Below the pieces are notes generated by a model. That model searched no databases. It saw only the letters and a list, made by a program, of their open reading frames with translations, and was not told the DNA's origin. Both the position numbers and the translations under genes were made by a program. Below, piece by piece: positions 1-8,509 of a DNA stretch of 51,921 nt. How positions within the stretch are numbered: position 1 is the stretch's first letter; every line of letters starts with the position of its first letter. This DNA comes from an uncultured Dorea sp. Lineage in GTDB: Bacteria; Bacillota; Clostridia; Lachnospirales; Lachnospiraceae. The DNA lies in contig CAJUTH010000025.1 in the NCBI GenBank assembly GCA_910589275.1, positions 1-51,921 of the forward strand, written 5' to 3'.

Positions 1-59
1 CCCTGTTTCCGTCAGGCAGCCCCCCCAACCGCACAGGTGAAATAATTTTCAAACACAGT

Positions 60-1088
60 CTAGACACGCAGATCCATAGGAAGAAATATAGAAAATGAAG
101 AACCCTCCCCCGGTTTGGAGCGGACCATAATATATCCCTCCTCCCGCATAAGGATATTTCTGGCAATATATAGGCCAAGCCCCAGCCCCTCTTCGCTGCG
201 GGCCTCATCCTCCCTGTAAAACCGTTTGAAGATATCGTTGTAATGCTCAGGCCGGATACCTTTCCCGGTATCCGAAATCCGGATCTGTACGTACAACTCT
301 CCGGGAATCACCTCTATGCGGATACGCCCCCGCTCCGGCGTATATTTCACCGCGTTATCCAGAATATTTCCCACAGCCTCCGCAGTCCACTTCACGTCGT
401 GGTACGCCCTAATATGGGAATCGCAGCAGAGAGATAACTCGATCTCTTTTTTCTCCGCCTTCCGGGCAATTTCGTTTCGGGCAGCCTCCAGCGTCGGGAG
501 GATCCTGTAGCTGCCAATCTTCAACCTGATCAAATCACTTTCTAGACGGGAGGTTTTGACCAGCGAGTCAATCAGAAATTCCAGCTTGTCAAGCTGCCGT
601 CCTATGATCTCCATAAATTCTCCGGCTTCCTCCTTAGCTACATCCGGCTCCGCCAGCATATCCTGATACATCCGGATATTGGATAAGGGCGTTTTGACCT
701 GATGCGCAATCTCGGAAACCGTCTTCTGGAGCTGTTCCTTCTCCCGCTCGCTTTTCCCTAAGCGGTTCCTAGTAACATCCTCCATCTTTTCTAATTCCAT
801 CACCATTTTCGAGGTCAGGGTTTCCTGATTACGATCCGCTAAAGAGCCGCCTTTCTCCCCGCCGCCTGCCGCGATCTGTTCCGCCCTCCGGCAGATTTCC
901 TCCGAAAACCCGACAAACCTTCTGCGGAAATACAGATAATACCCCAGACCCAGCGCCCAGAAAAGAACCAGAAGCATACCTAAGAGCACTCCCGCCCCTC
1001 CCTCCGGCCGCTGTGTCCCGAGATAGTATAGCCCCGCCGCCGTCAGGAAAAAATGAAGGGCAAACAGCGTATACTTATATATTTTCAT
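60..1088 (-). CDS. Sensor histidine kinase with two membrane segments and almost no extracellular loop
   Basis: Membrane histidine kinase partner of the adjacent OmpR-type regulator. Two hydrophobic segments (about residues 5-24 and 32-52) are separated by a very short loop, so the signal is probably sensed in the membrane or through a partner protein. The dimerisation/phosphoacceptor box reads AHQVKTPLSN near residue 128, the N box NILDNAVKYT near 243, then DTGKGI and GLGLYIARN near 300. I start it at the ATG at 1088 rather than further upstream because that ATG overlaps the regulator stop (ATGA), the usual coupling in two-component pairs. It is the last gene of the minus-strand unit that also encodes an AGCS symporter, an M20 peptidase and a DDAH-like enzyme. 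The signal is unknown. Confidence 0.93.
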   Translation of the reverse strand: MKIYKYTLFALHFFLTAAGLYYLGTQRPEGGAGVLLGMLLVLFWALGLGYYLYFRRRFVGFSEEICRRAEQIAAGGGEKGGSLADRNQETLTSKMVMELEKMEDVTRNRLGKSEREKEQLQKTVSEIAHQVKTPLSNIRMYQDMLAEPDVAKEEAGEFMEIIGRQLDKLEFLIDSLVKTSRLESDLIRLKIGSYRILPTLEAARNEIARKAEKKEIELSLCCDSHIRAYHDVKWTAEAVGNILDNAVKYTPERGRIRIEVIPGELYVQIRISDTGKGIRPEHYNDIFKRFYREDEARSEEGLGLGLYIARNILMREEGYIMVRSKPGEGSSFSIFLPMDLRV

Positions 1089-1771
1089 AGGGCATCTCCC
1101 TCTGGATGAACCCACCGGTACCCCATTCCATAGACCGTCTGAATACAGTCCGCTTCCCCGCCGATCTTCGATCTTAAACGGCTGATGTTTAAAGACAGGG
1201 TATGCTCATTCACGTAATTCCCCTTGCTGTCCCAGACATGCTCCAGCAAAACCTCCTTCGTCAAAATCCGTCCGCTGTTTTGAATCAGGAGCTTTAGAAG
1301 GTCAAATTCCGTAGGCGTAAGCGGCAGGATCTCTCCGTTCTTTTTCACGATCCGCTTTTCAAAATCAGCCTCCAGATTCCCGCAAGAATATCGGCAGGTC
1401 TCCCCCTTCCCGGCGCATCTGCGCAGTACCGCCTGTATTTTCTCCATTACAATCCGAATACGGAAGGGCTTTGTGATATAATCGTCCGCCCCCAGATGAT
1501 AGCCACCTATGATTTCATCATCCAAATCCCTAGCGGTCAGGAACAAAAAAGGTACCCCGCTTGGAACAACCCTCTCCTTGGCAAACCAGAAACCGTCGCC
1601 GTCCGGCAGGTTTACATCCAGAATCACCAGATCGAAGTGCTCCTCTGTCAGAAGTTTCTCCGCCTCCTCTAACGTATAGGCAGGAATGGGAGTGATTTCC
1701 CTCTTCTGCAGATTATAGCACAGACCCCCGTTTAGAATCTCGTCATCCTCAATGATCATTACCTTGCTCAT
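1085..1771 (-). CDS. OmpR/PhoB-family response regulator
   Basis: A 228-residue DNA-binding response regulator. The receiver domain occupies about residues 1-115, with the acidic pocket IEDDE near the start, the phosphoacceptor Asp in VILDVNLPDGDG (about residue 51), the T in FLTARD and the K in YITKPF. The C-terminal winged helix spans about 130-225 (TPTEFDLLKLL, then the recognition region VNEHTLSLNISRLR). It overlaps the histidine kinase start by 4 bases and lies 18 bases downstream of the symporter, so the pair is probably co-transcribed with the transporter and enzymes. Their operon is an obvious candidate target, but that is inference. Confidence 0.95.
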   Translation of the reverse strand: MSKVMIIEDDEILNGGLCYNLQKREITPIPAYTLEEAEKLLTEEHFDLVILDVNLPDGDGFWFAKERVVPSGVPFLFLTARDLDDEIIGGYHLGADDYITKPFRIRIVMEKIQAVLRRCAGKGETCRYSCGNLEADFEKRIVKKNGEILPLTPTEFDLLKLLIQNSGRILTKEVLLEHVWDSKGNYVNEHTLSLNISRLRSKIGGEADCIQTVYGMGYRWVHPEGDAL

Positions 1772-1789
1772 ATCTTCGGACCCACCTTG

Positions 1790-3280
1790 TTACTCTGCCT
1801 TTCCGGCCGTCTTCTTTGCCTCCGCATCCTGCTTCTCGTCATAGAAAATCTTAAAATTCTCGTCCACCGTTCCCTTTCCCAGATATCTTGCGTTGTAATC
1901 CTTTAAAAGAGCCGCAAACTTCGGCGCCAATACTACCAGCGCAAGCAGATTGATAAAGATCGGCAGTCCCACTCCCGCATCCGAGATAATCCACACCGTC
2001 GCTCCCGGAAGCTCGTTAAATACAGCGATCAATACCAGAATCAGGCTGGGCAGCGGATAGGTCCATTTATAGAATGCCAACGCATATTTCTTGATCTTGG
2101 ATTCTCCCACCACATAGCGCAGCACAACCTCGATCTGCGCATACAGCCCGCTTGAAGTCGTAAGGCCGAACAAAAAGATCCCGACGGCCAGAACGATTCT
2201 TCCAAAAGTCCCAAGCCCTGTTTCAAAAGCGGACAGCGTAAGGCTCGCCCCCTCCAGTCCGCTGTTCCACTGTCCGGTAACCATAATAATAAGACAAGTC
2301 ATAGTACAGATCACAAAAGTATCCATAAATACTTCAAAAATGCCAAGCATCCCCTGTTTTACCGGATGCTCTACCCTTGCAGACGCATGGATCATCGGCG
2401 CCGTACCCCAGCCGGCCTCATTGCTGAATACAGAACGCGCCATGCCGGTCTGAAGAGCCAGCTTCATCGTAGCACCCGCAAATCCTCCTACTGCCGCCGT
2501 CCCGGTAAAGGCGCTGCCAAAGATCAGCGCAATCGATTCCGGTATCACAGTTATATTTTTTATGACGATAAAAAGCCCGCCAAACAGATAGAACAAGCAC
2601 ATAAAGGGAACCAGGACCGTCGCCCATTTTCCGATGCTCTTTAATCCGCCGCTGATCATAATATACAGCACGATGGTAAACACAATGGAACTTCCCAGCA
2701 TACTGATGTCAAACGTAGACGCCAGCGCCTCCGATACCGTATAGGTCTGGATATTGATGAAATAGCTCAGGGAAAATCCAATCGCAAACAGCGCGCTTAA
2801 GAAAAGGTATAACCCCTTTTTATTCATTTCCTCGCCAATGCCCTTCTGCATATAGTAATTCGGGCCGCCATAGGCTTCCTGATCTCCATCCTTAATCCGG
2901 TAATGGACAGCCAGCGTAATCTCCGCGCTTTTTACGATCATCCCGAACAGCCCGGACACCCACATCCAGAAAACGGCTCCCGGCCCTCCAAGAGCCAGCG
3001 CGGTAGCAACGCCGCCGATATTTCCCACGCCGATGGTCGTACCCAGGGCAGTACTCATCGCCTCCATCGACGAAAGCACCCCGGCGCTCTTACTTTCCGC
3101 TTCCTTCTTTCCTCCAAAAAAATTACGGTACGCGCCTTTCATCGCCATGCGAAAGCCGCGGAGCTGGAAAAATCCGGTCCGGATACTTAAGTACAGCCCG
3201 GCTCCCAGCACAAATACCACCAGAGGCGTCCCCCACATATAGTCATACACAATAACGTTAATCCAATCTACAATACTCAT
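1790..3280 (-). CDS. Sodium:alanine symporter (AGCS) family transporter
   Basis: A 496-residue polytopic membrane protein of the alanine/glycine:cation symporter family, which imports small neutral amino acids with Na+ or H+. Family hallmarks are the conserved block around GVGNIGGVATAL, the GGPGAVFWMW stretch, and SVFSNEAGWGTAPMIHA in the middle. The length is typical for the family. Its start codon overlaps the stop of the upstream RocB-like peptidase (3277-3280), showing translational coupling. The context suggests uptake of an amino acid that feeds, or is released by, the two upstream hydrolases. Which amino acid cannot be read from sequence. Confidence 0.95.
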   Translation of the reverse strand: MSIVDWINVIVYDYMWGTPLVVFVLGAGLYLSIRTGFFQLRGFRMAMKGAYRNFFGGKKEAESKSAGVLSSMEAMSTALGTTIGVGNIGGVATALALGGPGAVFWMWVSGLFGMIVKSAEITLAVHYRIKDGDQEAYGGPNYYMQKGIGEEMNKKGLYLFLSALFAIGFSLSYFINIQTYTVSEALASTFDISMLGSSIVFTIVLYIMISGGLKSIGKWATVLVPFMCLFYLFGGLFIVIKNITVIPESIALIFGSAFTGTAAVGGFAGATMKLALQTGMARSVFSNEAGWGTAPMIHASARVEHPVKQGMLGIFEVFMDTFVICTMTCLIIMVTGQWNSGLEGASLTLSAFETGLGTFGRIVLAVGIFLFGLTTSSGLYAQIEVVLRYVVGESKIKKYALAFYKWTYPLPSLILVLIAVFNELPGATVWIISDAGVGLPIFINLLALVVLAPKFAALLKDYNARYLGKGTVDENFKIFYDEKQDAEAKKTAGKAE

Positions 3281-4935
3281 TCTCTCTTCCTCTTTTCTCC
3301 TATGATAGCCTTCACGGCAAAATCCAGAATCTCCGGCGTTCTCTCATACAAATCCTCTTTATAGACCCGTTCCGTCAGTTTGTGGAAATCCTTGCCCCAT
3401 GGCCCGATATTCACACAGGGCATGGAAATGTTCTGCATCTCGGCAAGGGGCAAATTGTAAATTTCCCCGAAAAACGGCATATTATTTTTCAGGCTTTCCT
3501 CGATTTTTCCGCTGCCAGAAATGCCTGAATAGCTCAGGTCAGAAATTCCGGTATAGAAGTCTTCCCTGCCATATTCCTGTCCCCAGCGCTCCCTTGCGAA
3601 GCCCTTCAGGCTGTCATACAGCCCGGCGGCTTTTCCCTCCTTCTCCTGCCTTAAAATATTGGCAGTATTCGGATAATATGGAGGCATCAGGCCAATCACG
3701 ACCCTTGGCGACAGATCGTCGATATAATTATAGACAAATTCTACCAAACCGAAATTCGCCGTTATCAGGGATTCCTCGCCCCTCCTGATCCGCTGGTGCA
3801 GAGACCTTAATTCCTCCGCATAAGCCGCTTCAAACTTCCCGCCGTAATTCTCCTTTGCCTCCCGGATGAGTCCGCCAAAATCCACCACCTTGCTCTTCCA
3901 TGGAAGCTCCGTTTCCGGCCGGCCCGCAGCCTTCGCAAACCTCCGGTAATTCCGGTTCATATCTGCAAGTACGGTTTCAAAGGAATCCTCGCAGACTTTC
4001 CGAACCTTCGCCATCACAGATTCCGGCGACTGATTCAGCGTCAATATACTCAGACACCCATGAACGGAGAGCGGCATCGACACATCATAGGACTGTTTCG
4101 TTTCTCTGAGATACAGCCAAGTGGGCGGAGGCGCAGCCTCCTTCCCCACAACGTCGCTGAACTCCATCTGAACCTCCGTACCTCGTACTATCTCACACAT
4201 GATATTTACCGGATTCAGCCCCTCAAATACCTTTCCCGCATGGGCAAGACAGCCGCGCACATAGACGAAGGGCATTAGTTTCCCGATGGAGCCAAAGGAA
4301 AATACACCCTCTTCTTTTGTTTTTCTCTGATGGGGTTCAGAATTAATCATCAGCTTATATTTCAGACCATACTCTTTCTTCATCCGGTCTAAGAGGAGAA
4401 CCCCCGCCCGCATTCCGGCGGACAGATTCTCTTCATCCGGTACGCCCAGCACGATGACGTTTCCCTGAAGGTCCTCCTGCCCCGCATATTCCGACAGCAA
4501 TGCCATCTGGACCGAACCGCCGCCCTTCATGTCGCAGACGCCCCGCCCAAACAGCCATTTCCCGCTTTCCAGATCTTCTCTCGCTTCATCCGCTAAGCTG
4601 TCTTTGATCTCCATAAGACGCTCCCCCAGCTCGTCCGGCGTAAACGCATAGTCTTTCAGTGTCTTAAAATCCTCCACCGTAACCACGTCATAATGGTGGA
4701 GTAACACCACCGTATCCGGCCCTTTCCCTTTCACCATAGCCCAGACGGCTCTCCGGCCAAAGGGATCCCCCTCGATGGGAAACACGCCGTAATACCGGGG
4801 ATGCGCTTGAAAATATTCCTGTTTTCCAAAAAAATCCAAGAAATATTCTTCCGCCTCCCGCTCTCCCGGCGAATAGCTGATACTCCTCCTCATAACATAG
4901 CCGTACAATATATCTTTTATCTTATCTGCCAGCAT
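3277..4935 (-). CDS. M20-family metallopeptidase, RocB-like
   Basis: A 552-residue zinc-dependent hydrolase of the M20 clan, in the long form that resembles arginine-utilisation protein RocB. Candidate metal ligands are visible: HHYD near residues 80-83, RGVCDMKGGG near 135 and PDEEN near 168. The length is close to RocB and longer than ArgE/DapE-type enzymes. RocB is linked genetically to arginine use in Bacillus but its reaction is not firmly known. Here it sits 26 bases after a DDAH/arginine-deiminase-fold gene and overlaps an AGCS symporter gene, which fits a role in arginine- or guanidino-compound breakdown. Substrate unknown; an N-acyl amino acid or dipeptide is possible. Confidence 0.88.
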   Translation of the reverse strand: MLADKIKDILYGYVMRRSISYSPGEREAEEYFLDFFGKQEYFQAHPRYYGVFPIEGDPFGRRAVWAMVKGKGPDTVVLLHHYDVVTVEDFKTLKDYAFTPDELGERLMEIKDSLADEAREDLESGKWLFGRGVCDMKGGGSVQMALLSEYAGQEDLQGNVIVLGVPDEENLSAGMRAGVLLLDRMKKEYGLKYKLMINSEPHQRKTKEEGVFSFGSIGKLMPFVYVRGCLAHAGKVFEGLNPVNIMCEIVRGTEVQMEFSDVVGKEAAPPPTWLYLRETKQSYDVSMPLSVHGCLSILTLNQSPESVMAKVRKVCEDSFETVLADMNRNYRRFAKAAGRPETELPWKSKVVDFGGLIREAKENYGGKFEAAYAEELRSLHQRIRRGEESLITANFGLVEFVYNYIDDLSPRVVIGLMPPYYPNTANILRQEKEGKAAGLYDSLKGFARERWGQEYGREDFYTGISDLSYSGISGSGKIEESLKNNMPFFGEIYNLPLAEMQNISMPCVNIGPWGKDFHKLTERVYKEDLYERTPEILDFAVKAIIGEKRKRE

Positions 4936-4961
4936 TTTCTCTCGAACTCTCCTGTTATCAA

Positions 4962-5837
4962 TTACAGTCTCTTTAACGGACAGGTAAGGCAGGTAGGCCC
5001 GCCGGTTCCTTTATAAGACACTTCTTTTCCCTCATAAGTAAAAACTTCCACGCCCGCGTCGCGCATTTTCTTCACGATATCCGGATTTCCGGCGATTGTG
5101 ATACATTTCCCCGGTTCCAGCGCAAGCACATTCGAACCGAGATAATCATACTCCTCGTCGCTGCACTCTATCAGCCGAATCCCTCTATCTATCAGATACT
5201 CCCGGAAAAATACGGGCATATATTTCGAATATACCACCGCCTTATCCGTATCCACAAAGCTGATGATACTCATCAAGTGCAGACAGCAGTCCTCGCCTTC
5301 CCCATGGGGCATCGGAATAATGATGTATTCCTCCACCACATCCTTTGTCAGCTCCTTGAACTGGCGGATCCCTTCGTCATTTGTCCTGTATCCGCGCCCA
5401 ATCGCAACGGTCTTCTCGTCAATCCAGAGAACGTCGCCGCCTTCCATCTTACCCGGCGCTTTGATTTCTCCAAGGGTAGGGATCCCTATGGATTCCAAGT
5501 AAGCCTTCGTTGCAAGATATTCCCGGCTTCTAAGCTCCTTTCCCATGGGAAAATAAACTGCTCCTTTCTTCGTGATCTTTAACGGATCGTGGGTATAGAT
5601 GGAATCCAGGCCCGTCCTTCCATCCTCCGGCAGGTAGTACACATGCTCCACATTTTCCCTGATAAACTTTTCAAATACTGCATACTCCTCCAGAACTTTC
5701 TCGTAATCCGGACACCCGAAATATTTGAATTTTTCCCATGAAGCGTTTAAATTCTCCTGACCGATAAACGCCTGCTCCGGTTTCTTGAGCAAAATTGATT
5801 CAATCTTCCCAGTCATAGACTGACATCCATAATTCAT
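4962..5837 (-). CDS. Dimethylarginine dimethylaminohydrolase / arginine-deiminase-fold hydrolase
   Basis: A 291-residue enzyme of the guanidino-group-modifying (pentein) superfamily. Such enzymes attack a guanidinium carbon with a Cys nucleophile, for example releasing citrulline from arginine or methylarginine. Candidate catalytic residues are THDP (D84), EGGD (132-135), the CLHL histidine (H187) and the C-terminal GGPTC nucleophile (C283, with another Cys at 286). The start is supported by AGGAGG eight bases upstream. A strong hairpin precedes it at 5869-5902. It is the first gene of the unit leading to the RocB-like peptidase and symporter. Whether the substrate is arginine, methylarginine or another guanidine is not decided by sequence. 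Confidence 0.85.
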   Translation of the reverse strand: MNYGCQSMTGKIESILLKKPEQAFIGQENLNASWEKFKYFGCPDYEKVLEEYAVFEKFIRENVEHVYYLPEDGRTGLDSIYTHDPLKITKKGAVYFPMGKELRSREYLATKAYLESIGIPTLGEIKAPGKMEGGDVLWIDEKTVAIGRGYRTNDEGIRQFKELTKDVVEEYIIIPMPHGEGEDCCLHLMSIISFVDTDKAVVYSKYMPVFFREYLIDRGIRLIECSDEEYDYLGSNVLALEPGKCITIAGNPDIVKKMRDAGVEVFTYEGKEVSYKGTGGPTCLTCPLKRL

Positions 5838-5868
5838 CCTTTGTTCCTCCTTTATCGACCCAAAAACG

Positions 5869-5902
5869 AAAAGGCAATCTACCTATGCCGGGATTGCCTT
5901 TT
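5869..5902 (-). terminator. Hairpin with 11-bp stem before the DDAH-like gene
   Basis: AAAAGGCAATC at 5869-5879 pairs perfectly with GATTGCCTTTT at 5892-5902. On the minus strand it is followed by a T-rich stretch (TTTTCGTTTTT). It sits after the small membrane gene (stop at 5995) and just ahead of the DDAH-like gene. It is either the terminator of the former or an attenuator in the leader of the latter. Confidence 0.65.
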
Positions 5903-5994
5903 ACATTTCTTAACTGCAATAGATACGAAAACATTATATACTGTTCCTATACATTTTTCTACTGCTTTTTGCATTTTTATTCACTTTACTGATC

Positions 5995-6369
5995 TTAAGA
6001 TATCATCCCTCCGATCGTTCCGCCTCCCGCACATAAGAAAAAGGTTGTCACAAGACTGGCCGCCGCCCCGTCCAGCGTCCGGTAAACGCCGATTGTTATC
6101 AATATTAGAAGAGCAAAGTACAGGATGCCAAGAATCAGTCCCCAAAGAAATTTTCTTGTCTTTGCCATTTTCCCGATTGCAAGCCCTCCAATCAGCGTCG
6201 CAGTAATATAGATCGCTATGATACCAGCCGATACTGCCTTTTCATCCATGTCCAATTTATACAAAAGCATAGCTAAAACCAGCAGCAGCGCTCCTGTCAA
6301 TGCATATGACAACAGCAGCGATTTCAGTATCCATCCGGCTATCCTTGCTTCCCTTCGATTTCTATCCAT
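5995..6369 (-). CDS. TIGR04086-type small membrane protein
   Basis: A protein of about 124 residues with four predicted membrane helices and a short basic N-terminus (MDRNRREAR). Layout and glycine-rich final helix (CAGGGTIGGMIS) match the TIGR04086/YrzE family of Clostridia and Bacilli, whose function is unknown. I choose the ATG at 6369 over an upstream GTG at 6381 because GGGGTGG lies eight bases before it. It stands alone between spoVT and the arginine-related unit, same strand as both. Confidence 0.8.
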   Translation of the reverse strand: MDRNRREARIAGWILKSLLLSYALTGALLLVLAMLLYKLDMDEKAVSAGIIAIYITATLIGGLAIGKMAKTRKFLWGLILGILYFALLILITIGVYRTLDGAAASLVTTFFLCAGGGTIGGMIS

Positions 6370-6451
6370 CTCACATTCCACCCCGCCATAAATTATATTA
6401 AATCATATGACAGGCCAAAAAAATATATGCAGAATTTCTGTCTGTAACAGT

Positions 6452-6484
6452 CAAATACCCCACAGCAGACTGACGGGGTATTTG
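6452..6484 (-). terminator. Hairpin downstream of spoVT
   Basis: CAAATACCCC (6452-6461) and GGGGTATTTG (6475-6484) form a perfect 10-bp stem about 33 bases after the spoVT stop. The flanking T-tract is weak, so efficiency is uncertain. Confidence 0.5.
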
Positions 6485-6516
6485 GTCTACGCTTCGCGGG
6501 AATAAATCTTTCGTTT

Positions 6517-7065
6517 CTACTGCTCCATCTGGCGTCCGAGAAATCCAGCGGCACAAACCGCAATTTTCCTCTCCGTTTCTCCAAATTTTTTCTTCTCGCC
6601 CTTATTTAGAAGCACCACGGCTCCAATCACATCACCCTCGCAGATAATCGACGTTATTACTTCCTCTGAAAATGAATCAGCCTGTTCATTGATTATTTTG
6701 ATAAATTTCTTATCGCCGTCTGCCGCCAAAATTTCCGCCCGCTCGCTCATTGCCTTGCAAAGCTGTTTTGTAATGTATTTGTCCTGCATGTCTTTACGCC
6801 CGTTTCCTGACGCGGCAATTACCTGATCCATATCACAGATACACACCAGACAGCCGATTGCCTGAGAAATACTCTCCGCATACTGCCTTGCGAAATTTGC
6901 CAGCTCCCCAATCGGAGAATATTTCTTCAGGATTACTTCGCCTTCCCTGTCGGTGAATATTTCCAGCGGGTCGCCCTCCCGGATACGCAGGGTCCTGCGG
7001 ATTTCCTTTGGTATTACAACACGTCCAAGATCATCTATTCTTCGTACAATTCCTGTTGCTTTCAT
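6517..7065 (-). CDS. spoVT: Stage V sporulation protein T, AbrB/MazE-type regulator with GAF-like domain
   Basis: A 182-residue DNA-binding regulator. The N-terminal swapped-hairpin AbrB domain (about residues 1-50) begins MKATGIVRRIDDLGRVVIP and continues KEIRRTLRIREGDPLEIF, the SpoVT signature. The C-terminal part is the GAF-like domain of SpoVT, which in Bacillus modulates forespore sigma-G genes. I start at the ATG at 7065 since the domain begins there; the longer frame adds nine unconserved residues. The gene stands alone on the minus strand. A short palindrome (AGGTAT..ATACCT, around 7125-7138) lies upstream and could be an operator, but this is only a pattern. Confidence 0.93.
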   Translation of the reverse strand: MKATGIVRRIDDLGRVVIPKEIRRTLRIREGDPLEIFTDREGEVILKKYSPIGELANFARQYAESISQAIGCLVCICDMDQVIAASGNGRKDMQDKYITKQLCKAMSERAEILAADGDKKFIKIINEQADSFSEEVITSIICEGDVIGAVVLLNKGEKKKFGETERKIAVCAAGFLGRQMEQ

Positions 7066-7166
7066 ATAATAAGCCCTCCATCTGCAGATATTCATAATAA
7101 AGTAATACTATTATCTGTAAATGGAGGTATTTTATACCTACAAGCGCAACATTCCAGCCGTCAATC

Positions 7167-8210
7167 CTATACTGCTTCCCATGTAAATGCATCCCAAGGA
7201 ATATCTACTTCCGCTCCTTCATTTATCAAAGAATCAATATGCATCAGCAAAGGGAAATCTTCTAAAGCGATCACATTTCTCTCTGCCAGTTTCTTTGCAG
7301 CACGGGCGGTTCTTGTGGTAATTACAATGGATTCCAGCGTTACTCCTTTCAATTCGTTCATCGCCTCTTCAAAGGTTAATCCTCTTCCCAAGAGAGTGCC
7401 TATTTTTCTGGTTCTGCCGCCAAATACAGTTACATACAGATCCCCGACTCCATGAATCAGATTTTCCTGTCTGCCGCCGATGATCTCAAGGAGTTTTCCC
7501 ATCTCCTTGACACTCTGCCCGAAAAGAGCCGCCTGTGAATTGTAATGCTGCGCCCCGATTTTCCCATCCCGCTTCTCTGCCATGCCAACAGCCAGCGTCA
7601 CGCCAAGCGCATATGCATTTTTCAGAGCAACTGCACACTCTACGCCTGTTACGTCCGTAGAAAGGCTGATGTGATAATAATCCGTCGCCAGCAGCAATTT
7701 AATAAATTTGAGAGTTCCCACATCTTTACCGCAGAATGCCACATGGCTGTTATCGTGATCAGCCAGCTCATAGCTGGTACATGGCCCGCCGATAGCGTTT
7801 AGGTTCAAATGTTTCCCCTCCGGCTGTCTCTCGGCAAATATTTCCGGATATGGAACCAATGTACCATCCTCTAAATCCACCATACCCTTGGTTACCGTAA
7901 GAATCGGAACATTCTCCGGCAGCACCGGCAGAATCTCATCGCAAAACCAGTCCAGACCAAAGCTGCTGACTCCTCCTAGAACCAGTTCTGCTCCCTCAAG
8001 TGCCTCTGCAAGCTCTTCAATCTGATAATATTTAATTCCATCATACAATGTACGCTTTAATGTGATGTGATAATTGTCCTTTTTCAGCCTTTCAATAATC
8101 TCCCTGTCTAAAGGGGAACCTACCAGACGGACCTCATGGCCGTTTTCAAAGGCTGGAAATGTAATTGCTGAATTCATCTGTCCTGCACACACAAAAGTTA
8201 TAATACTCAT
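7167..8210 (-). CDS. Glycerol-3-phosphate-dehydrogenase-like NAD(P)-dependent enzyme (GpsA fold)
   Basis: A 347-residue two-domain dehydrogenase. The N-terminal Rossmann region begins MSIITFVCAGQMNSAI, with a CAGQMN loop rather than the usual GxGxxG. The C-terminal helical domain contains ECAVALKNAYALGVTLAVG, which aligns with the catalytic-lysine helix of GpsA, and a HGVGDLYVTVFGGRTR block. I use the ATG at 8210, preceded by GAGGAGG; a longer frame would run through the apparent promoter. It is divergent from a LacI regulator and shares its control region, so it may be a paralogous, substrate-shifted dehydrogenase under sugar control rather than the housekeeping GpsA for phospholipid synthesis. 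Substrate not certain. Confidence 0.75.
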   Translation of the reverse strand: MSIITFVCAGQMNSAITFPAFENGHEVRLVGSPLDREIIERLKKDNYHITLKRTLYDGIKYYQIEELAEALEGAELVLGGVSSFGLDWFCDEILPVLPENVPILTVTKGMVDLEDGTLVPYPEIFAERQPEGKHLNLNAIGGPCTSYELADHDNSHVAFCGKDVGTLKFIKLLLATDYYHISLSTDVTGVECAVALKNAYALGVTLAVGMAEKRDGKIGAQHYNSQAALFGQSVKEMGKLLEIIGGRQENLIHGVGDLYVTVFGGRTRKIGTLLGRGLTFEEAMNELKGVTLESIVITTRTARAAKKLAERNVIALEDFPLLMHIDSLINEGAEVDIPWDAFTWEAV

Positions 8211-8279
8211 TTTTTTAATCCTCCTCATATTCCACTGATTTTTCACCGTTTCCTGCGGCGGTCCATTTGTCTTGAGAAG

Positions 8280-8309
8280 ATTAAAACACCTTTCCCCTTT
8301 CTTTGTCAA
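8280..8309 (-). promoter_or_regulatory. Sigma-A-type promoter of the GpsA-like gene
   Basis: On the minus strand TTGACA (8309 to 8304), an 18-base spacer, then TTTAAT (8285 to 8280). It lies 70 bases upstream of the chosen start codon and therefore argues against the longer reading frame. Confidence 0.55.
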
Positions 8310-8363
8310 ATCCGGCAAAACCGCCTCATAGCAAATAACGCATTATTTTAATTAATTCTTTCT

Positions 8364-8374
8364 TTTTGATTAAT
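8364..8374. promoter_or_regulatory. TTGATTAAT half-site, upstream copy
   Basis: TTTTTGATTAAT at this point repeats the core of the two operator-like arms at 8491-8502 and 8528-8539. It sits behind the promoter of the divergent dehydrogenase gene, as expected if the LacI protein controls both directions. No binding is shown by sequence. Confidence 0.4.
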
Positions 8375-8380
8375 CCAACA

Positions 8381-8442
8381 ATTTTCCACCTGTGCAGTTT
8401 TCGGCAGGCAGACCGGAGGCCGCACAGATGGAAAATTTTTTA
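8381..8442 (+). terminator. Terminator-like hairpin in the divergent control region
   Basis: ATTTTCCACCTGTGC (8381-8395) pairs with GCACAGATGGAAAAT (8422-8436), one mismatch, followed by TTTTTT on the plus strand. It is upstream of the lacI promoter, and no plus-strand gene precedes it, so its target transcript is not visible. The remaining sequence of the 8211-8594 gap is AT-rich control DNA. Confidence 0.5.
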
Positions 8443-8480
8443 TTTCCTTTAACATATTAACTAATTTTCTGTTACTGTTC

Positions 8481-8509
8481 TTGACCCAAGTATTAATCAA
8501 AGATATAAT
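8481..8509 (+). promoter_or_regulatory. Sigma-A promoter of the LacI-family regulator
   Basis: TTGACC (8481-8486), 17-base spacer, TATAAT (8504-8509). The spacer carries one arm of an operator-like inverted repeat, which suggests autoregulation. Confidence 0.75.

Noticed and set aside
1..59. First 59 bases
   Set aside because: No gene, clear terminator or promoter could be supported in so short a stretch.
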